DNA of 64,000 bases, from assembly GCA_002748705.1 (NCBI GenBank), contig PDSZ01000049.1, forward strand, positions 8,851-72,850. The letters run 5' to 3'. The translations under genes and the position numbers were made by a program. The stretch comes from Candidatus Fermentibacterota bacterium (GTDB lineage Bacteria > Fermentibacterota > Fermentibacteria > Fermentibacterales > Fermentibacteraceae). The notes under the pieces were generated by a model. The model made no database searches. It saw only the letters and a program-made list of their open reading frames with translations, and had not been told where the DNA came from. This document shows, in pieces, positions 43,465 to 53,649 of this stretch (position 1 is the stretch's first letter; the number at the start of each line of letters is the position of its first letter).

Positions 43465-43629
43465 AGTGTCCTGTCAAACCTCAGATGACGGATTCTGCTT
43501 GTTCTTATCTGCCCAGGCAGCGTTGCAGACTCGGTTGCATAGCCTCCGGCTATGCGCCCTCACCTGCGCCTCACCTGAACAGATAATAACTGCGCATACT
43601 CTCCACATCCGAAGCATGACAGGACACTA
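43465..43629. mobile_element. MITE-like palindromic element, 165 bp
   Basis: The ends are a perfect 12-bp inverted repeat: AGTGTCCTGTCA (43465-43476) and TGACAGGACACT (43618-43629). The centre forms a large imperfect hairpin around GCATAGCC-TCC-GGCTATGC near 43540, with matching arms on both sides (TTATCTG on the left, CAGATAA on the right). It encodes nothing. These are the marks of a non-autonomous element moved by a transposase elsewhere. I see no clear target duplication. The terminal sequence also occurs at 13693-13704, at the end of pmbA. Confidence 0.65.
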
Positions 43630-43706
43630 GCTGCAGGCTGCAGGAGATGGTATTTTCAGTTTTGTATAGTGAAATAGAGAACCTCTTGCTGTAAAAAGGA
43701 ACTGAA

Positions 43707-44198
43707 ATGAAAAATGGAGTAACAAATGAGGTAGTTAAGCTCTGGAAGGAGAGATGGCTCCTTCTCACTGCAGGAACCATGGAAGATTTCAATATGATGA
43801 CAGTAGCCTGGGGAAGTATAGGGTGCATGTGGAACAGACCCTTTGCGCAGATAGTTGTCAGGCCCCAGAGATACACACTGGAATTTCTCGACAGGCATGA
43901 CTCATTTACCCTCTGCGGTTTTTCTGAAGAGTATCATGGCGATTTGCAGCTTCTGGGAACTGTATCAGGCAGGGACAGGAACAAGCTGGCGGAGACCTCT
44001 CTTACACCTGTTCCCTCTGAAAAGGTTCAGGCCCCTTCTTACAGGGAAGCGACCCTTGTGCTGGAGTGCAGAAAAATGTACAGACAGCCTATGGACCCAG
44101 GGGGATTCATAACAGACGCAGGTCCTGAAGTATATCCTGAAAAGGATTACCATATTGTTTATTACGGAGAAATCCTTCGTGCCTTCTCCAGTTTCTGA
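43707..44198 (+). CDS. Flavin reductase-like FMN-binding protein
   Basis: 163 residues of the flavin reductase (DIM6/NTAB) split-barrel family, which bind FMN or reduce flavins with NAD(P)H. Family features: an N-terminal LLTAGTMEDFNMMTVAWGSIG where the backbone holds the flavin, RPQRYTLEFLDRHDSFTLCG with the conserved Arg/Tyr region, and the SGRDRNKLAE turn. Common in anaerobes, often with no known substrate. ATG follows AGGAACTGAA at a suitable distance. It lies just after the MITE-like element and is not obviously linked to the next gene. Confidence 0.82.
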   Translation: MKNGVTNEVVKLWKERWLLLTAGTMEDFNMMTVAWGSIGCMWNRPFAQIVVRPQRYTLEFLDRHDSFTLCGFSEEYHGDLQLLGTVSGRDRNKLAETSLTPVPSEKVQAPSYREATLVLECRKMYRQPMDPGGFITDAGPEVYPEKDYHIVYYGEILRAFSSF

Positions 44199-44213
44199 TA
44201 GTATCTTTTTCCT

Positions 44214-45866
44214 ATGATACAGCACTTTTTCCTGCTGCTTTCAATTCAGTTTCGCTCCTTTTTCGGGGCTGTTGCCAATGAATGGGAGAACAACAGGCTG
44301 AAGCTTATAGCCGGTGCGGTTACTCTTCTGGTCATGGCAGGAGCTTTTTTCTTCATGTTTCGTGGGCTTTTCAGGTATCTGGCCTCACTTGATGCGGATC
44401 TGTTCGGTTTTGGCACTGCTCTGGCATCCCGCCTGTTTGGTATGGCGCTTCTTGCATTCGGGGTGTTTGTGGGGGTTTCTTCTCTTATTACAGGGAATTC
44501 AGCCCTGTATCGGTCTGAAAGATCCACTCTGCTGATGGCCATGCCTGTCAGGCGCAGTTCTCTCGCTGCTTCATCTGTGCTGCAGAGCTGGTTCAATGCA
44601 GGATGGACCATGCTTCTTATGGGTTATCCTATTCTTATCGCATTTGCTGAAGGTCTGGAATTCACCACTGTTTATCTTAGCAGGGGACTTCTTCTTTATC
44701 CCCTGCTTCTTCTGGTCTGGCTTTCTGCAGGAACACTTTTAACAGTGCTTCTGGGGTGGGCCGGAGGACCTTCCGGATGGAAACTGTTTGGAGGAATTGC
44801 TCTTATAGCAGGATGCGGGGCAGTTGTGTTTTTTGCCGGCGGAACCAGCTCTGATCTTATTATTCAGGAAGCGCCTGGAATGCAGCTTGGAGGACTGCAG
44901 AATTTTGTATCCGACCTTCCAGGGCAGAGCAGAGGCTATTGGCCCCATTCCCTTTTCCTTCAGGCAATGGTAAAGGGTAACGGAAATGCAGCTCTTATTC
45001 TGACCGTTGAAGCTGTTGTTCTTGCCGCTGCTGCTCTGACAGCAGCATCCTGGAAGTTTCTTGAGGCATGGAACAGGTCAGCAGTGGCAGAGGTAAGATA
45101 CAGGTCTCCCATGTTCTTTAAAGATGGTGGAAGGTATTCAACAGTATTTCAGAAGGACCTGCTTATGTTCATGAGGGATCCGGTTCAGTGGAGCCAGCTG
45201 GGGCTGCTTACCGGAATGTTTGCTATCTATGTGATAAACCTCGGCAGGTTCCCCATGGACTTCACCAATCCTTACTGGCTTGCTGTAGGGGTTTTTATAA
45301 ACATCTCCTTCAGCGCATTTGCAGTGGCTACCATGATGGTTCGTTTTGCCTTTCCAGCTCCGAGCATGGAGGCTCCAGGACTTCATGTTCTAATACAGCT
45401 TCCCAGGGGAAGAGAACTTTTTTACGGTTCCAAGTGGAGTCAGACTCTCTTTCTTTCAGTTATTCCTGCAAGCATCCTTGCCTGGTTCTCCACAATGAGC
45501 ATAGGGGCAGGGCCGCTGCTTCAGGTGGAGTCGGTAGGTTGTATTTTCATCACTGCCTTTACCCTTTCTACAATCAACATCTCAACGGGATGTCTGTTTA
45601 TGAGAAAAGAGGCAGGAAGCGCAGTAAGTATATCCAGCGGGCAGGGAGGCATCATATCCGCCTTTGCGTCAGTGGGCTTTGTTCTGTTCATGGTTGGGGT
45701 TCTCTCATGGGTTACCAAAAAATATATGACCGATAACTTTACAGAACTCATGCTTGCCAAGCCAGTTAGAGATTCTATTCTGTACCTGATGCTTCCAGTG
45801 GGATTTACAGTAAGTATTGCATCATTCCGTGCAGGTATTAAGAACCTTCGTGAAAGGGTTTTCTGA
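44214..45866 (+). CDS. ABC-2-type exporter permease-like membrane protein
   Basis: 550 residues with about twelve hydrophobic segments, such as LIAGAVTLLVMAGAFFFMF and MALLAFGVFVGVSSLITG near the start. The layout (N-terminal cytoplasmic RSERSTLLMAMPVRRSSL after the second helix pair, paired helix bundles) matches the large ABC-2 permeases called putative ABC exporters. An ATPase gene would be expected beside it, but none is found nearby; it may use one encoded elsewhere. Its stop overlaps ruvX by one base. The substrate is unknown. Confidence 0.65.
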   Translation: MIQHFFLLLSIQFRSFFGAVANEWENNRLKLIAGAVTLLVMAGAFFFMFRGLFRYLASLDADLFGFGTALASRLFGMALLAFGVFVGVSSLITGNSALYRSERSTLLMAMPVRRSSLAASSVLQSWFNAGWTMLLMGYPILIAFAEGLEFTTVYLSRGLLLYPLLLLVWLSAGTLLTVLLGWAGGPSGWKLFGGIALIAGCGAVVFFAGGTSSDLIIQEAPGMQLGGLQNFVSDLPGQSRGYWPHSLFLQAMVKGNGNAALILTVEAVVLAAAALTAASWKFLEAWNRSAVAEVRYRSPMFFKDGGRYSTVFQKDLLMFMRDPVQWSQLGLLTGMFAIYVINLGRFPMDFTNPYWLAVGVFINISFSAFAVATMMVRFAFPAPSMEAPGLHVLIQLPRGRELFYGSKWSQTLFLSVIPASILAWFSTMSIGAGPLLQVESVGCIFITAFTLSTINISTGCLFMRKEAGSAVSISSGQGGIISAFASVGFVLFMVGVLSWVTKKYMTDNFTELMLAKPVRDSILYLMLPVGFTVSIASFRAGIKNLRERVF

Positions 45867-46246
45867 TGACTCTCATCGGAATTGACTACGGAAGAAAAAG
45901 AACAGGCATGGCAGTTTACCTCAGCGGTATTGTGCTTCCGCTGGATCCTGTGCTGGGCAGCAGGGAGCTTATTCTGAAAAGACTTTCAGAGCTTCAGGAA
46001 AGATATGAAGCCATTGAACTGGTTCTTGGCCTGCCTCTCACAGCTCTTGGAAAACACACTGAATTAAGCAGGGAGGTAGAGAGTTTCGCTGCGATCCTGG
46101 ATGAAAATGGATATACTGTACACTTTGAAAGGGAAACAGGATCATCAAAGGAAGCTGCAAGGCTTGTTGGCAGAAAAGACAGAAAAGGCAGGGCCGATTC
46201 TGTGGCTGCCTGCGAAATACTTAAAAGATATCTGGGGATATTATGA
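45866..46246 (+). CDS. ruvX: RuvX/YqgF Holliday-junction-resolvase-like nuclease
   Basis: 126 residues with RNase H fold. The N-terminal Asp motif LIGIDYGRKRTGMAV, the central VLGLPLTALGKHTE and the C-terminal KGRADSVAACEILKRYL carry the acidic residues expected for the YqgF family, needed in E. coli for pre-16S rRNA 5' processing. It overlaps the mltG gene by four bases (ATGA), the same pairing seen in many bacterial genomes. Confidence 0.88.
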   Translation: MTLIGIDYGRKRTGMAVYLSGIVLPLDPVLGSRELILKRLSELQERYEAIELVLGLPLTALGKHTELSREVESFAAILDENGYTVHFERETGSSKEAARLVGRKDRKGRADSVAACEILKRYLGIL

Positions 46247-47226
46247 GAAAAGTCGCAATAGTGCTTATCGTAATTCTGGCTGCAGCAGGATTGCTTTTTC
46301 TGAGAATGAAGACTCCTCCTGGAACTGGAAGGTCAATTGAGTTCACCATTAAGCCAGGATGGGGAGTAAGGAAAGTGGCAGAAGCCATGGAGGACAGCTC
46401 TCTTGTAAGAAGCAGGTGGTTTGTGCTTCTCAGGTATAAGCTGGCCTTTGAAGGTTCAGCGCTGCAGGCAGGGAGATACTTGGTCTCTGACACCATGAGC
46501 ACTGACTCCATGCTGGGAATGTTCAGCAGGGGAGATGTGATTCCGGTGCCAACTTCCTGGGTTACACTTCCTCCAGGGCTGCGAATGGAGGAAAGCATAT
46601 CTGTTCTTGCTGAATCCCTGAACCTTTCTGAAGATGAGCTCTATGCCCTTTCCGAGGAGATTGAGTATCTGGATGCAATGGGAATACCTTGCTTTGAAGG
46701 GTATCTGTTTCCTGAAACCTACGAGTTTGCTGATACCTTGATGGCTTATCAGGTGATTAACAGAATAGTGGCTTCAGGTCAGCAGATAATGAACCAGGAG
46801 TGGAAAACTGACTGTGAGGCGTTAGGGCTTACCCCTTTTCAGGGTGTAATACTTGCTTCTATAGTGGAGCGGGAGGCTGCATCTGATGCTGAGAGAGCAC
46901 AGGTGGCAGGGGTATTTATTAACAGGCTGAGAATCGGCATGCGTCTGGAAAGCTGTGCTACTGTGCAGTATGCCCTGGGTGAGGTTCACCAGCAGCTGCT
47001 TTACAGTGACCTGGAAATAGAAAGCCCCTACAACACCTACAGAAATCAGGGGCTTCCTCCTGCGCCTATCTGTTCTCCAGGTACTGCATCGCTCATGGCA
47101 GTGGCTGAACCTGACACAGCTGAAGGTTACCTTTTTTTCGTAAGCAGAGAGGACGGTTCAGGGCTTCACCTGTTTGCCAGAACTGCCAGTGAGCACAACA
47201 GGAACATCAGATCGGTAAGGCAGTAG
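46243..47226 (+). CDS. mltG: Endolytic murein transglycosylase MltG
   Basis: 327 residues; cleaves nascent glycan strands at the inner membrane and so sets chain length. An N-terminal membrane anchor (VLIVILAAAGLLFL) precedes a LysM-like lobe with FTIKPGWGVRKVAEAM, then the YceG catalytic domain with PETYEFA and the catalytic Glu209 in LASIVEREA (E218 in E. coli), and the substrate groove YNTYRNQGLPPAPICSPG. Length is normal. ATG overlaps ruvX. Confidence 0.92.
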   Translation: MRKVAIVLIVILAAAGLLFLRMKTPPGTGRSIEFTIKPGWGVRKVAEAMEDSSLVRSRWFVLLRYKLAFEGSALQAGRYLVSDTMSTDSMLGMFSRGDVIPVPTSWVTLPPGLRMEESISVLAESLNLSEDELYALSEEIEYLDAMGIPCFEGYLFPETYEFADTLMAYQVINRIVASGQQIMNQEWKTDCEALGLTPFQGVILASIVEREAASDAERAQVAGVFINRLRIGMRLESCATVQYALGEVHQQLLYSDLEIESPYNTYRNQGLPPAPICSPGTASLMAVAEPDTAEGYLFFVSREDGSGLHLFARTASEHNRNIRSVRQ

Positions 47227-47459
47227 CATGTCATGTTTCTGATTCTGCAGTGTGTTATTTACCATGGGTTTCGGATACATTAGGCATAGCAGGCTGTTCC
47301 TGTGCGGAATTCCTTACACTGCCTGTGTGATTAAGAGCTTTCAGAATTCGCATTTGAGGTTTTTCATTCCAATGATTCCGCATTGACGAGAAGGGCTTCA
47401 GGCAAGTAGGTATGATATTATGAATACAGTTAATTGAGCAGTCAGGAGGAAGGAAAAGA

Positions 47460-47984
47460 ATGAGTGAAGGAAGACAGCTGAATTTCCTGGAAAAAGCCAT
47501 CAGGATAATTCCAGGATACAAGGGTTACAAGAGAAAAGAGGAGAGACGAGACAACGATGCTCTCTTCAGGTCGATGCTTGCTGATAAGCTTGATTCCCTG
47601 AAAACTATAGCCACTGACAGTCTTGTGAACCTGAAGGGGCCTGCTGCGCTGAAGGCAGCAGGTGGATTCGACCGTCTTACAAAGAAGCTGGAGAAGGCTG
47701 CTGATCTTGTCAGATATGCTTCCAGAGGATACAGGGGCTGGTTTGATATGCACAAGGTACAGGAGGAGGAGCTGGACAGGCTCTACGAGTTTGACTGTGC
47801 TCTTACCGAAGATGTGGAGAGTCTTCAGTTCGACTTTGAGGCCATAGGCTCTGCTGTGGAGTCCGGAGATGGTATCAAAGAGTCTCTTGAGGCGGGTATT
47901 GCCGGCCTGGACCAGTTCATTCACAAGGTGGAAGGCCGCAGTGCCCTGATGGTTGACCTCCAGAACAACACACCTATTGACTAG
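47460..47984 (+). CDS. Helical protein encoded beside the SPFH/zinc-ribbon gene
   Basis: 174 residues, no signal peptide and no membrane segment, so cytoplasmic. It is almost wholly helical by pattern, with a basic block near the N-terminus (GYKGYKRKEERRDNDALF) and long amphipathic stretches (GGFDRLTKKLEKAADLVRYA). No known family is recognised. It has a strong GGAGGAAGG ribosome site and lies eleven bases ahead of the SPFH gene, so the two products are probably partners. The 233 bases upstream separate it from mltG and must hold its promoter, though I see no good -35/-10 pair. Confidence 0.7.
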   Translation: MSEGRQLNFLEKAIRIIPGYKGYKRKEERRDNDALFRSMLADKLDSLKTIATDSLVNLKGPAALKAAGGFDRLTKKLEKAADLVRYASRGYRGWFDMHKVQEEELDRLYEFDCALTEDVESLQFDFEAIGSAVESGDGIKESLEAGIAGLDQFIHKVEGRSALMVDLQNNTPID

Positions 47985-47995
47985 GAGGCATAACG

Positions 47996-49114
47996 ATGTT
48001 CAAGAGACCTGAAATAATAGAATTTTTAGATAATACAGGTAAGGAAATAGTCCACAGGGTTCCTGAAGGCGGTTCAGGCGAATTTCGCCTGGGCAGCCAG
48101 TGTGTGGTCAGAGAGAGCCAGGAAGCAGTGTTCTTCAGGGATGGCAAGGCAATGGATGTTCTGGGCCCTGGAAGACACACGCTCACCACACAGAACATTC
48201 CTCTGCTGGCAGGAGTAGTAGACTGGGCGTTTGCAGGTGAGGGAACTCCATTCCGCGCCGAGGTTTACTATGTGAATAAGAAGACCTTCACCGACATGAA
48301 GTGGGGAACCAAGGAGCCTATAGCCTTCCGTGACAAGGAACTCTCCATGGTCAGACTTCGAGCCTTCGGTAACTTCTCGATGAAGGTGGTAAACAGCCAG
48401 CTCTTTGTGAACAAACTGGTTGGAACCGAGGGAAGGTACTCCACAGGAGACATTGAGGGGTTCCTGAAGAACATTATTATCTCCAGGCTCACTGATCTTC
48501 TCGGAGAGACCATTGAGACCATTTTCGATCTTCCTGCCTATTATGATGAGATAGGTACACTGGCAAAAACCCGTTTTGCAGATGACTGCGGCAAGTACGG
48601 TATTGAGCTTGTTGACTTCTATATCAGTGCTATTACCCCTCCAGAAGAGGTTCAGAAGCGCATTGATGAGAGAAGCGCAATGGGCGCCATAGGTGACATG
48701 AATGCCTACATGAGGTTCAAGACTGCAACTGCAATGGGTGATGCGGCCACAGCAGGAGGCGGTGGAGCTGCAGGCGCCGGTGTTGGAATGGGTGCCGGTC
48801 TCGGAATGGGAATGGCAATGGCCAATCAGATGGGTGCCGCAATGGGTCAGCCTGCAGGCGGAGGAGCTGCGCCGGCAGCTGCCCTGGTTGCCTGTGCCGC
48901 GTGCGGCAAGCAGGTACCTGAAGGCAAGTTCTGTCCTGAATGCGGAAAACCCATGGGAGAAATGTGCTCTTCATGCGGCAAACCGGTTCCCAATAACAGC
49001 AAGTTCTGCCCTGAGTGCGGCGCCAAAGTGGGAGCAGGCAGGCAGTGCGAGTGCGGCGCTGAAATTCCCTCAGGCAGCAAATTCTGTCCGGAGTGCGGAA
49101 AAAAGGTTGATTAG
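47996..49114 (+). CDS. SPFH (band 7) domain protein with triple zinc-ribbon tail
   Basis: 372 residues. The SPFH domain (about 1-240) includes FRDGKAMDVLGPGRHTLTTQ and a helical end with EVQKRIDERSAMGAIGDMNA. A Gly/Ala/Met-rich linker (about 245-300) leads to zinc ribbons of the CxxC type: CAACGKQ with CPECGKP, CSSCGKP with CPECGAK, and a last pair CECGAE with CPECGKK. The bacterial family, sometimes called YdjI/virion core-like, oligomerises on membranes; the ribbons probably bind zinc and a partner. No membrane anchor is seen in the chain itself. The AMP-ligase gene starts inside its last codons. Confidence 0.85.
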   Translation: MFKRPEIIEFLDNTGKEIVHRVPEGGSGEFRLGSQCVVRESQEAVFFRDGKAMDVLGPGRHTLTTQNIPLLAGVVDWAFAGEGTPFRAEVYYVNKKTFTDMKWGTKEPIAFRDKELSMVRLRAFGNFSMKVVNSQLFVNKLVGTEGRYSTGDIEGFLKNIIISRLTDLLGETIETIFDLPAYYDEIGTLAKTRFADDCGKYGIELVDFYISAITPPEEVQKRIDERSAMGAIGDMNAYMRFKTATAMGDAATAGGGGAAGAGVGMGAGLGMGMAMANQMGAAMGQPAGGGAAPAAALVACAACGKQVPEGKFCPECGKPMGEMCSSCGKPVPNNSKFCPECGAKVGAGRQCECGAEIPSGSKFCPECGKKVD

Positions 49115-50777
49115 AGAGAATCTTACAGTTCATGGCCTGCTGAAAAAGTGGGCCATGGAGATACCTGACAAACCGGCTATTATCGACAGCGAAAGTTCTC
49201 TTACTTTTGCCCAGTGGCATAATGCGTCTGAGCACCTTGCTGGAAGGCTTAAGAATGCCGGCGTGGAAAAGGGTACAATTATTGGTGTGCAGGTTGACCG
49301 TTCCTGTGGCCTTCCTGTTGCATTTACCGCTGTATCCAGAGCCGGCGGAAGGTTCCTGGGTCTGAATTCCGGATGGCTTTCAGAAGACAGGGAAATGGTT
49401 TTCAACAGGTGGCAGAAAAGATTCATTCTCTGCTGGGAAGATATGGACAGTGACAGTTGGAGAGCAGGCACTCTCCTTCCCTTCAGCAGGAACGACCTTC
49501 TTTCACCTGTTCTCTCTGCACAGGGGGTGCCGCAGATTGGTAATCTTGATGACTTCTATCTCAATGTCACAAGCGGTACCACAGGGTTGCCGAAAGTTGC
49601 GGTAAGCACACATCGTGAGCTGATGGTCAACACAGCTTCAGTTTGTGATGCGCTGGAACTTACCTCTGACGACATACTCATGTCACTCTTCGGAGTAATA
49701 GGACACCCGCACGAGATATTTATGCGCGGGTTGTATCTTGGTGCAGAAACTGTACTTGAACCTTCGGTTTATCCAAGACAGCACGCAAAGAGAATAAAGG
49801 ATCATTCGGTTACATTCCTTATGGGGCTTCCTCCTCAACTTGATGCCCTCAGTCGTCTCGCAAGCCGTGACGACACTGATATTTCCAGCTTGAGAATAGT
49901 TGAGGCAGGAGGGATGAGAGTAACCGATCAGTTCCTGGGTTCCTTCCATGAACGAACCGGAATAAATGTAACCCCTGTCTGGGGAAGCACAGAAACCTCC
50001 GGTGTGGTGCTTATCGGTGACCCTGGAATAGAGGGCTTTTCCCATGTGGCTGAAGGGTACAGCATACAGCTCAGAGGTGAAGAGGGAATCATTGAAGGCC
50101 ATGGCCGGGGAGAGATGTGGATCGCCGGCGAGGGGATTGTCAACAGGTATCTGGGGGAAAGATCCGATACTTCAGGTATGCTTGTTGAAGGCTGGTACAG
50201 AACAGGTGACATCTTTACCAGAAGAAAAGAACGACTTTACTTTATTGGAAGACGGGGAGGACTTATCAAGGCGTCAGGCCTGAAAGTCTATCCTGGTGAG
50301 GTGGAACTTGCAATTCTCAAGCATCCTGCTGTACGGGATGTCTGTGTTACAGGAGAACAGTTTCCTGGAAGAGGAGAAGCTCCTGTTGCTTATGTGGTTC
50401 TCCGTGGTGGAGAAGAGCTTTCTGTTCAGGAACTCAGAAGCTTTCTGGGAACCCTTCTTGAAGATTTCAAGATGCCCAGAGAATATCGTTTTGTTCTGGG
50501 TCTTCCAAGAACAGCTTCAGGAAAGCTGGACAGGTCCAGAATTGGCAGAGAAGACGCAGTACCTGACTACAGATCTGAGCTTCTGAGGCTGGATGTTGAT
50601 CTTGTGAGACTTCTCAACGCCAGGGCTGAACTCATGGAAAAGATAGATGCCGGATTCAATCCGAACTGGGTGGAGGAACAGGTGAAAAATGCCATGGGCC
50701 ATAACCCGGGGCCACTGTCAGACAGCATGATTCGGGAAGCGGTTCGTTTCATCATGAGCAATTTGGAAAGAGGATAG
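49107..50777 (+). CDS. AMP-forming ligase fused to a chorismate-mutase-like (AroQ) domain
   Basis: 556 residues from TTG 49107, eight bases inside the SPFH end; the frame is open further upstream but only through the SPFH gene. Residues 1-480 are an ANL-superfamily adenylating enzyme: the ATP loop VTSGTTGLPKVAVSTHR, WGSTETSG, YRTGDIFTRR, and the C-terminal GRRGGLIKASGLKVYPGEVE with TASGKLDRS holding the acyl-adenylation Lys. Residues 486-556 resemble AroQ chorismate mutase (YRSELLRLDVDLVRLLNARA), keeping equivalents of E. coli Arg11 and Arg28 but not Lys39 or Arg51, so mutase activity is doubtful. DAHP synthase follows one base later. Acid substrate unknown; aryl acids are a reasonable guess from context. 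Confidence 0.78.
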   Translation: MIRENLTVHGLLKKWAMEIPDKPAIIDSESSLTFAQWHNASEHLAGRLKNAGVEKGTIIGVQVDRSCGLPVAFTAVSRAGGRFLGLNSGWLSEDREMVFNRWQKRFILCWEDMDSDSWRAGTLLPFSRNDLLSPVLSAQGVPQIGNLDDFYLNVTSGTTGLPKVAVSTHRELMVNTASVCDALELTSDDILMSLFGVIGHPHEIFMRGLYLGAETVLEPSVYPRQHAKRIKDHSVTFLMGLPPQLDALSRLASRDDTDISSLRIVEAGGMRVTDQFLGSFHERTGINVTPVWGSTETSGVVLIGDPGIEGFSHVAEGYSIQLRGEEGIIEGHGRGEMWIAGEGIVNRYLGERSDTSGMLVEGWYRTGDIFTRRKERLYFIGRRGGLIKASGLKVYPGEVELAILKHPAVRDVCVTGEQFPGRGEAPVAYVVLRGGEELSVQELRSFLGTLLEDFKMPREYRFVLGLPRTASGKLDRSRIGREDAVPDYRSELLRLDVDLVRLLNARAELMEKIDAGFNPNWVEEQVKNAMGHNPGPLSDSMIREAVRFIMSNLERG

Positions 50778-50778
50778 C

Positions 50779-51576
50779 ATGCAGGTCCGTCGTGTGAGTG
50801 TTGGAAATGTTGTTTTCGGCGGTCCCGATGTGGTTGTAATTGCAGGTCCCTGTTCCATAGAGAACGAAGAAATGGCAATGCTCACCGCCGATGCGGTGGT
50901 AAGCAGCGGTGCAGCAATGCTCAGAGGCGGTGCGTGGAAACCCAGAACCTCTCCATATTCCTTTCAGGGACTTGGTGAAGATGCTCTGAAGATACTTGGA
51001 AAAGCAGGTAAAAAGTTTGGTGTTCCGGTAGTTTCAGAGGTTATGTCACCTGAGCAGATAGAGATTGCGTCAGAGTATGTGGATATGCTTCAGGTTGGAG
51101 CCAGAAATATGCACAACTTTGTGCTTCTCAGTGAGATAGGCCGCAGCGGAATGCCTGTTCTGCTGAAAAGGGGTTTCATGGCCACAGTTGAGGAGTGGCT
51201 GCTTGCGGCAGAATACATACTCAAGGAGGGAAACGAGCAGATAGTTCTCTGCGAGAGGGGAATAAGGACATTTGAGAGCTGGACCAGATCAACTCTGGAC
51301 ATTTCAGCTGTTCCCCTTGCCAGAGATTCCATCAGTCTTCCGGTTGTTGTGGATCCCTGCCATGCGGCAGGAAGGCGGGATCTTGTTCTTCCCCTTTCCA
51401 TGGCAGCAATAGGAGCCGGCGCAGACGGGGTTATGGTTGAGGTGCATCCTGCACCGGAAAAAGCCCTGTCTGACGGAGGGCAATCCCTTACCCTTGATGA
51501 ATTCAAACTGCTGGCAGACAATATAATCTCGGCAGCGGAATCTCCCTGCCGTTTTCAGGAGAAAATCAGGAGGTAG
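50779..51576 (+). CDS. aroF: DAHP synthase (3-deoxy-7-phosphoheptulonate synthase), type I beta, core only
   Basis: First enzyme of the shikimate pathway, condensing phosphoenolpyruvate with erythrose 4-phosphate; 265 residues. Conserved elements are VVIAGPCSIENEEMAML, AAMLRGGAWKPRTSPYSF, QVGARNMHNFVLL, PVLLKRGF, and the metal and substrate sites VVVDPCHAAGRR and VMVEVHPAPEKALSDG. It belongs to the beta (KDO8P-synthase-like) group and has the barrel only: neither an N-terminal ferredoxin/ACT-like domain (Thermotoga type) nor an AroQ domain (Bacillus type) is attached. The AroQ-like domain is instead at the end of the gene just before it. Confidence 0.9.
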   Translation: MQVRRVSVGNVVFGGPDVVVIAGPCSIENEEMAMLTADAVVSSGAAMLRGGAWKPRTSPYSFQGLGEDALKILGKAGKKFGVPVVSEVMSPEQIEIASEYVDMLQVGARNMHNFVLLSEIGRSGMPVLLKRGFMATVEEWLLAAEYILKEGNEQIVLCERGIRTFESWTRSTLDISAVPLARDSISLPVVVDPCHAAGRRDLVLPLSMAAIGAGADGVMVEVHPAPEKALSDGGQSLTLDEFKLLADNIISAAESPCRFQEKIRR

Positions 51577-51580
51577 ATAA

Positions 51581-53648
<2,068 letters not shown>

Positions 53649-53649
53649 T

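Noticed and set aside
48738..49106. N-terminal extension of the AMP ligase across the SPFH gene
   Set aside because: It only re-reads the Gly/Ala linker and zinc ribbons of the SPFH gene in another frame; the ligase domain begins after TTG 49107.
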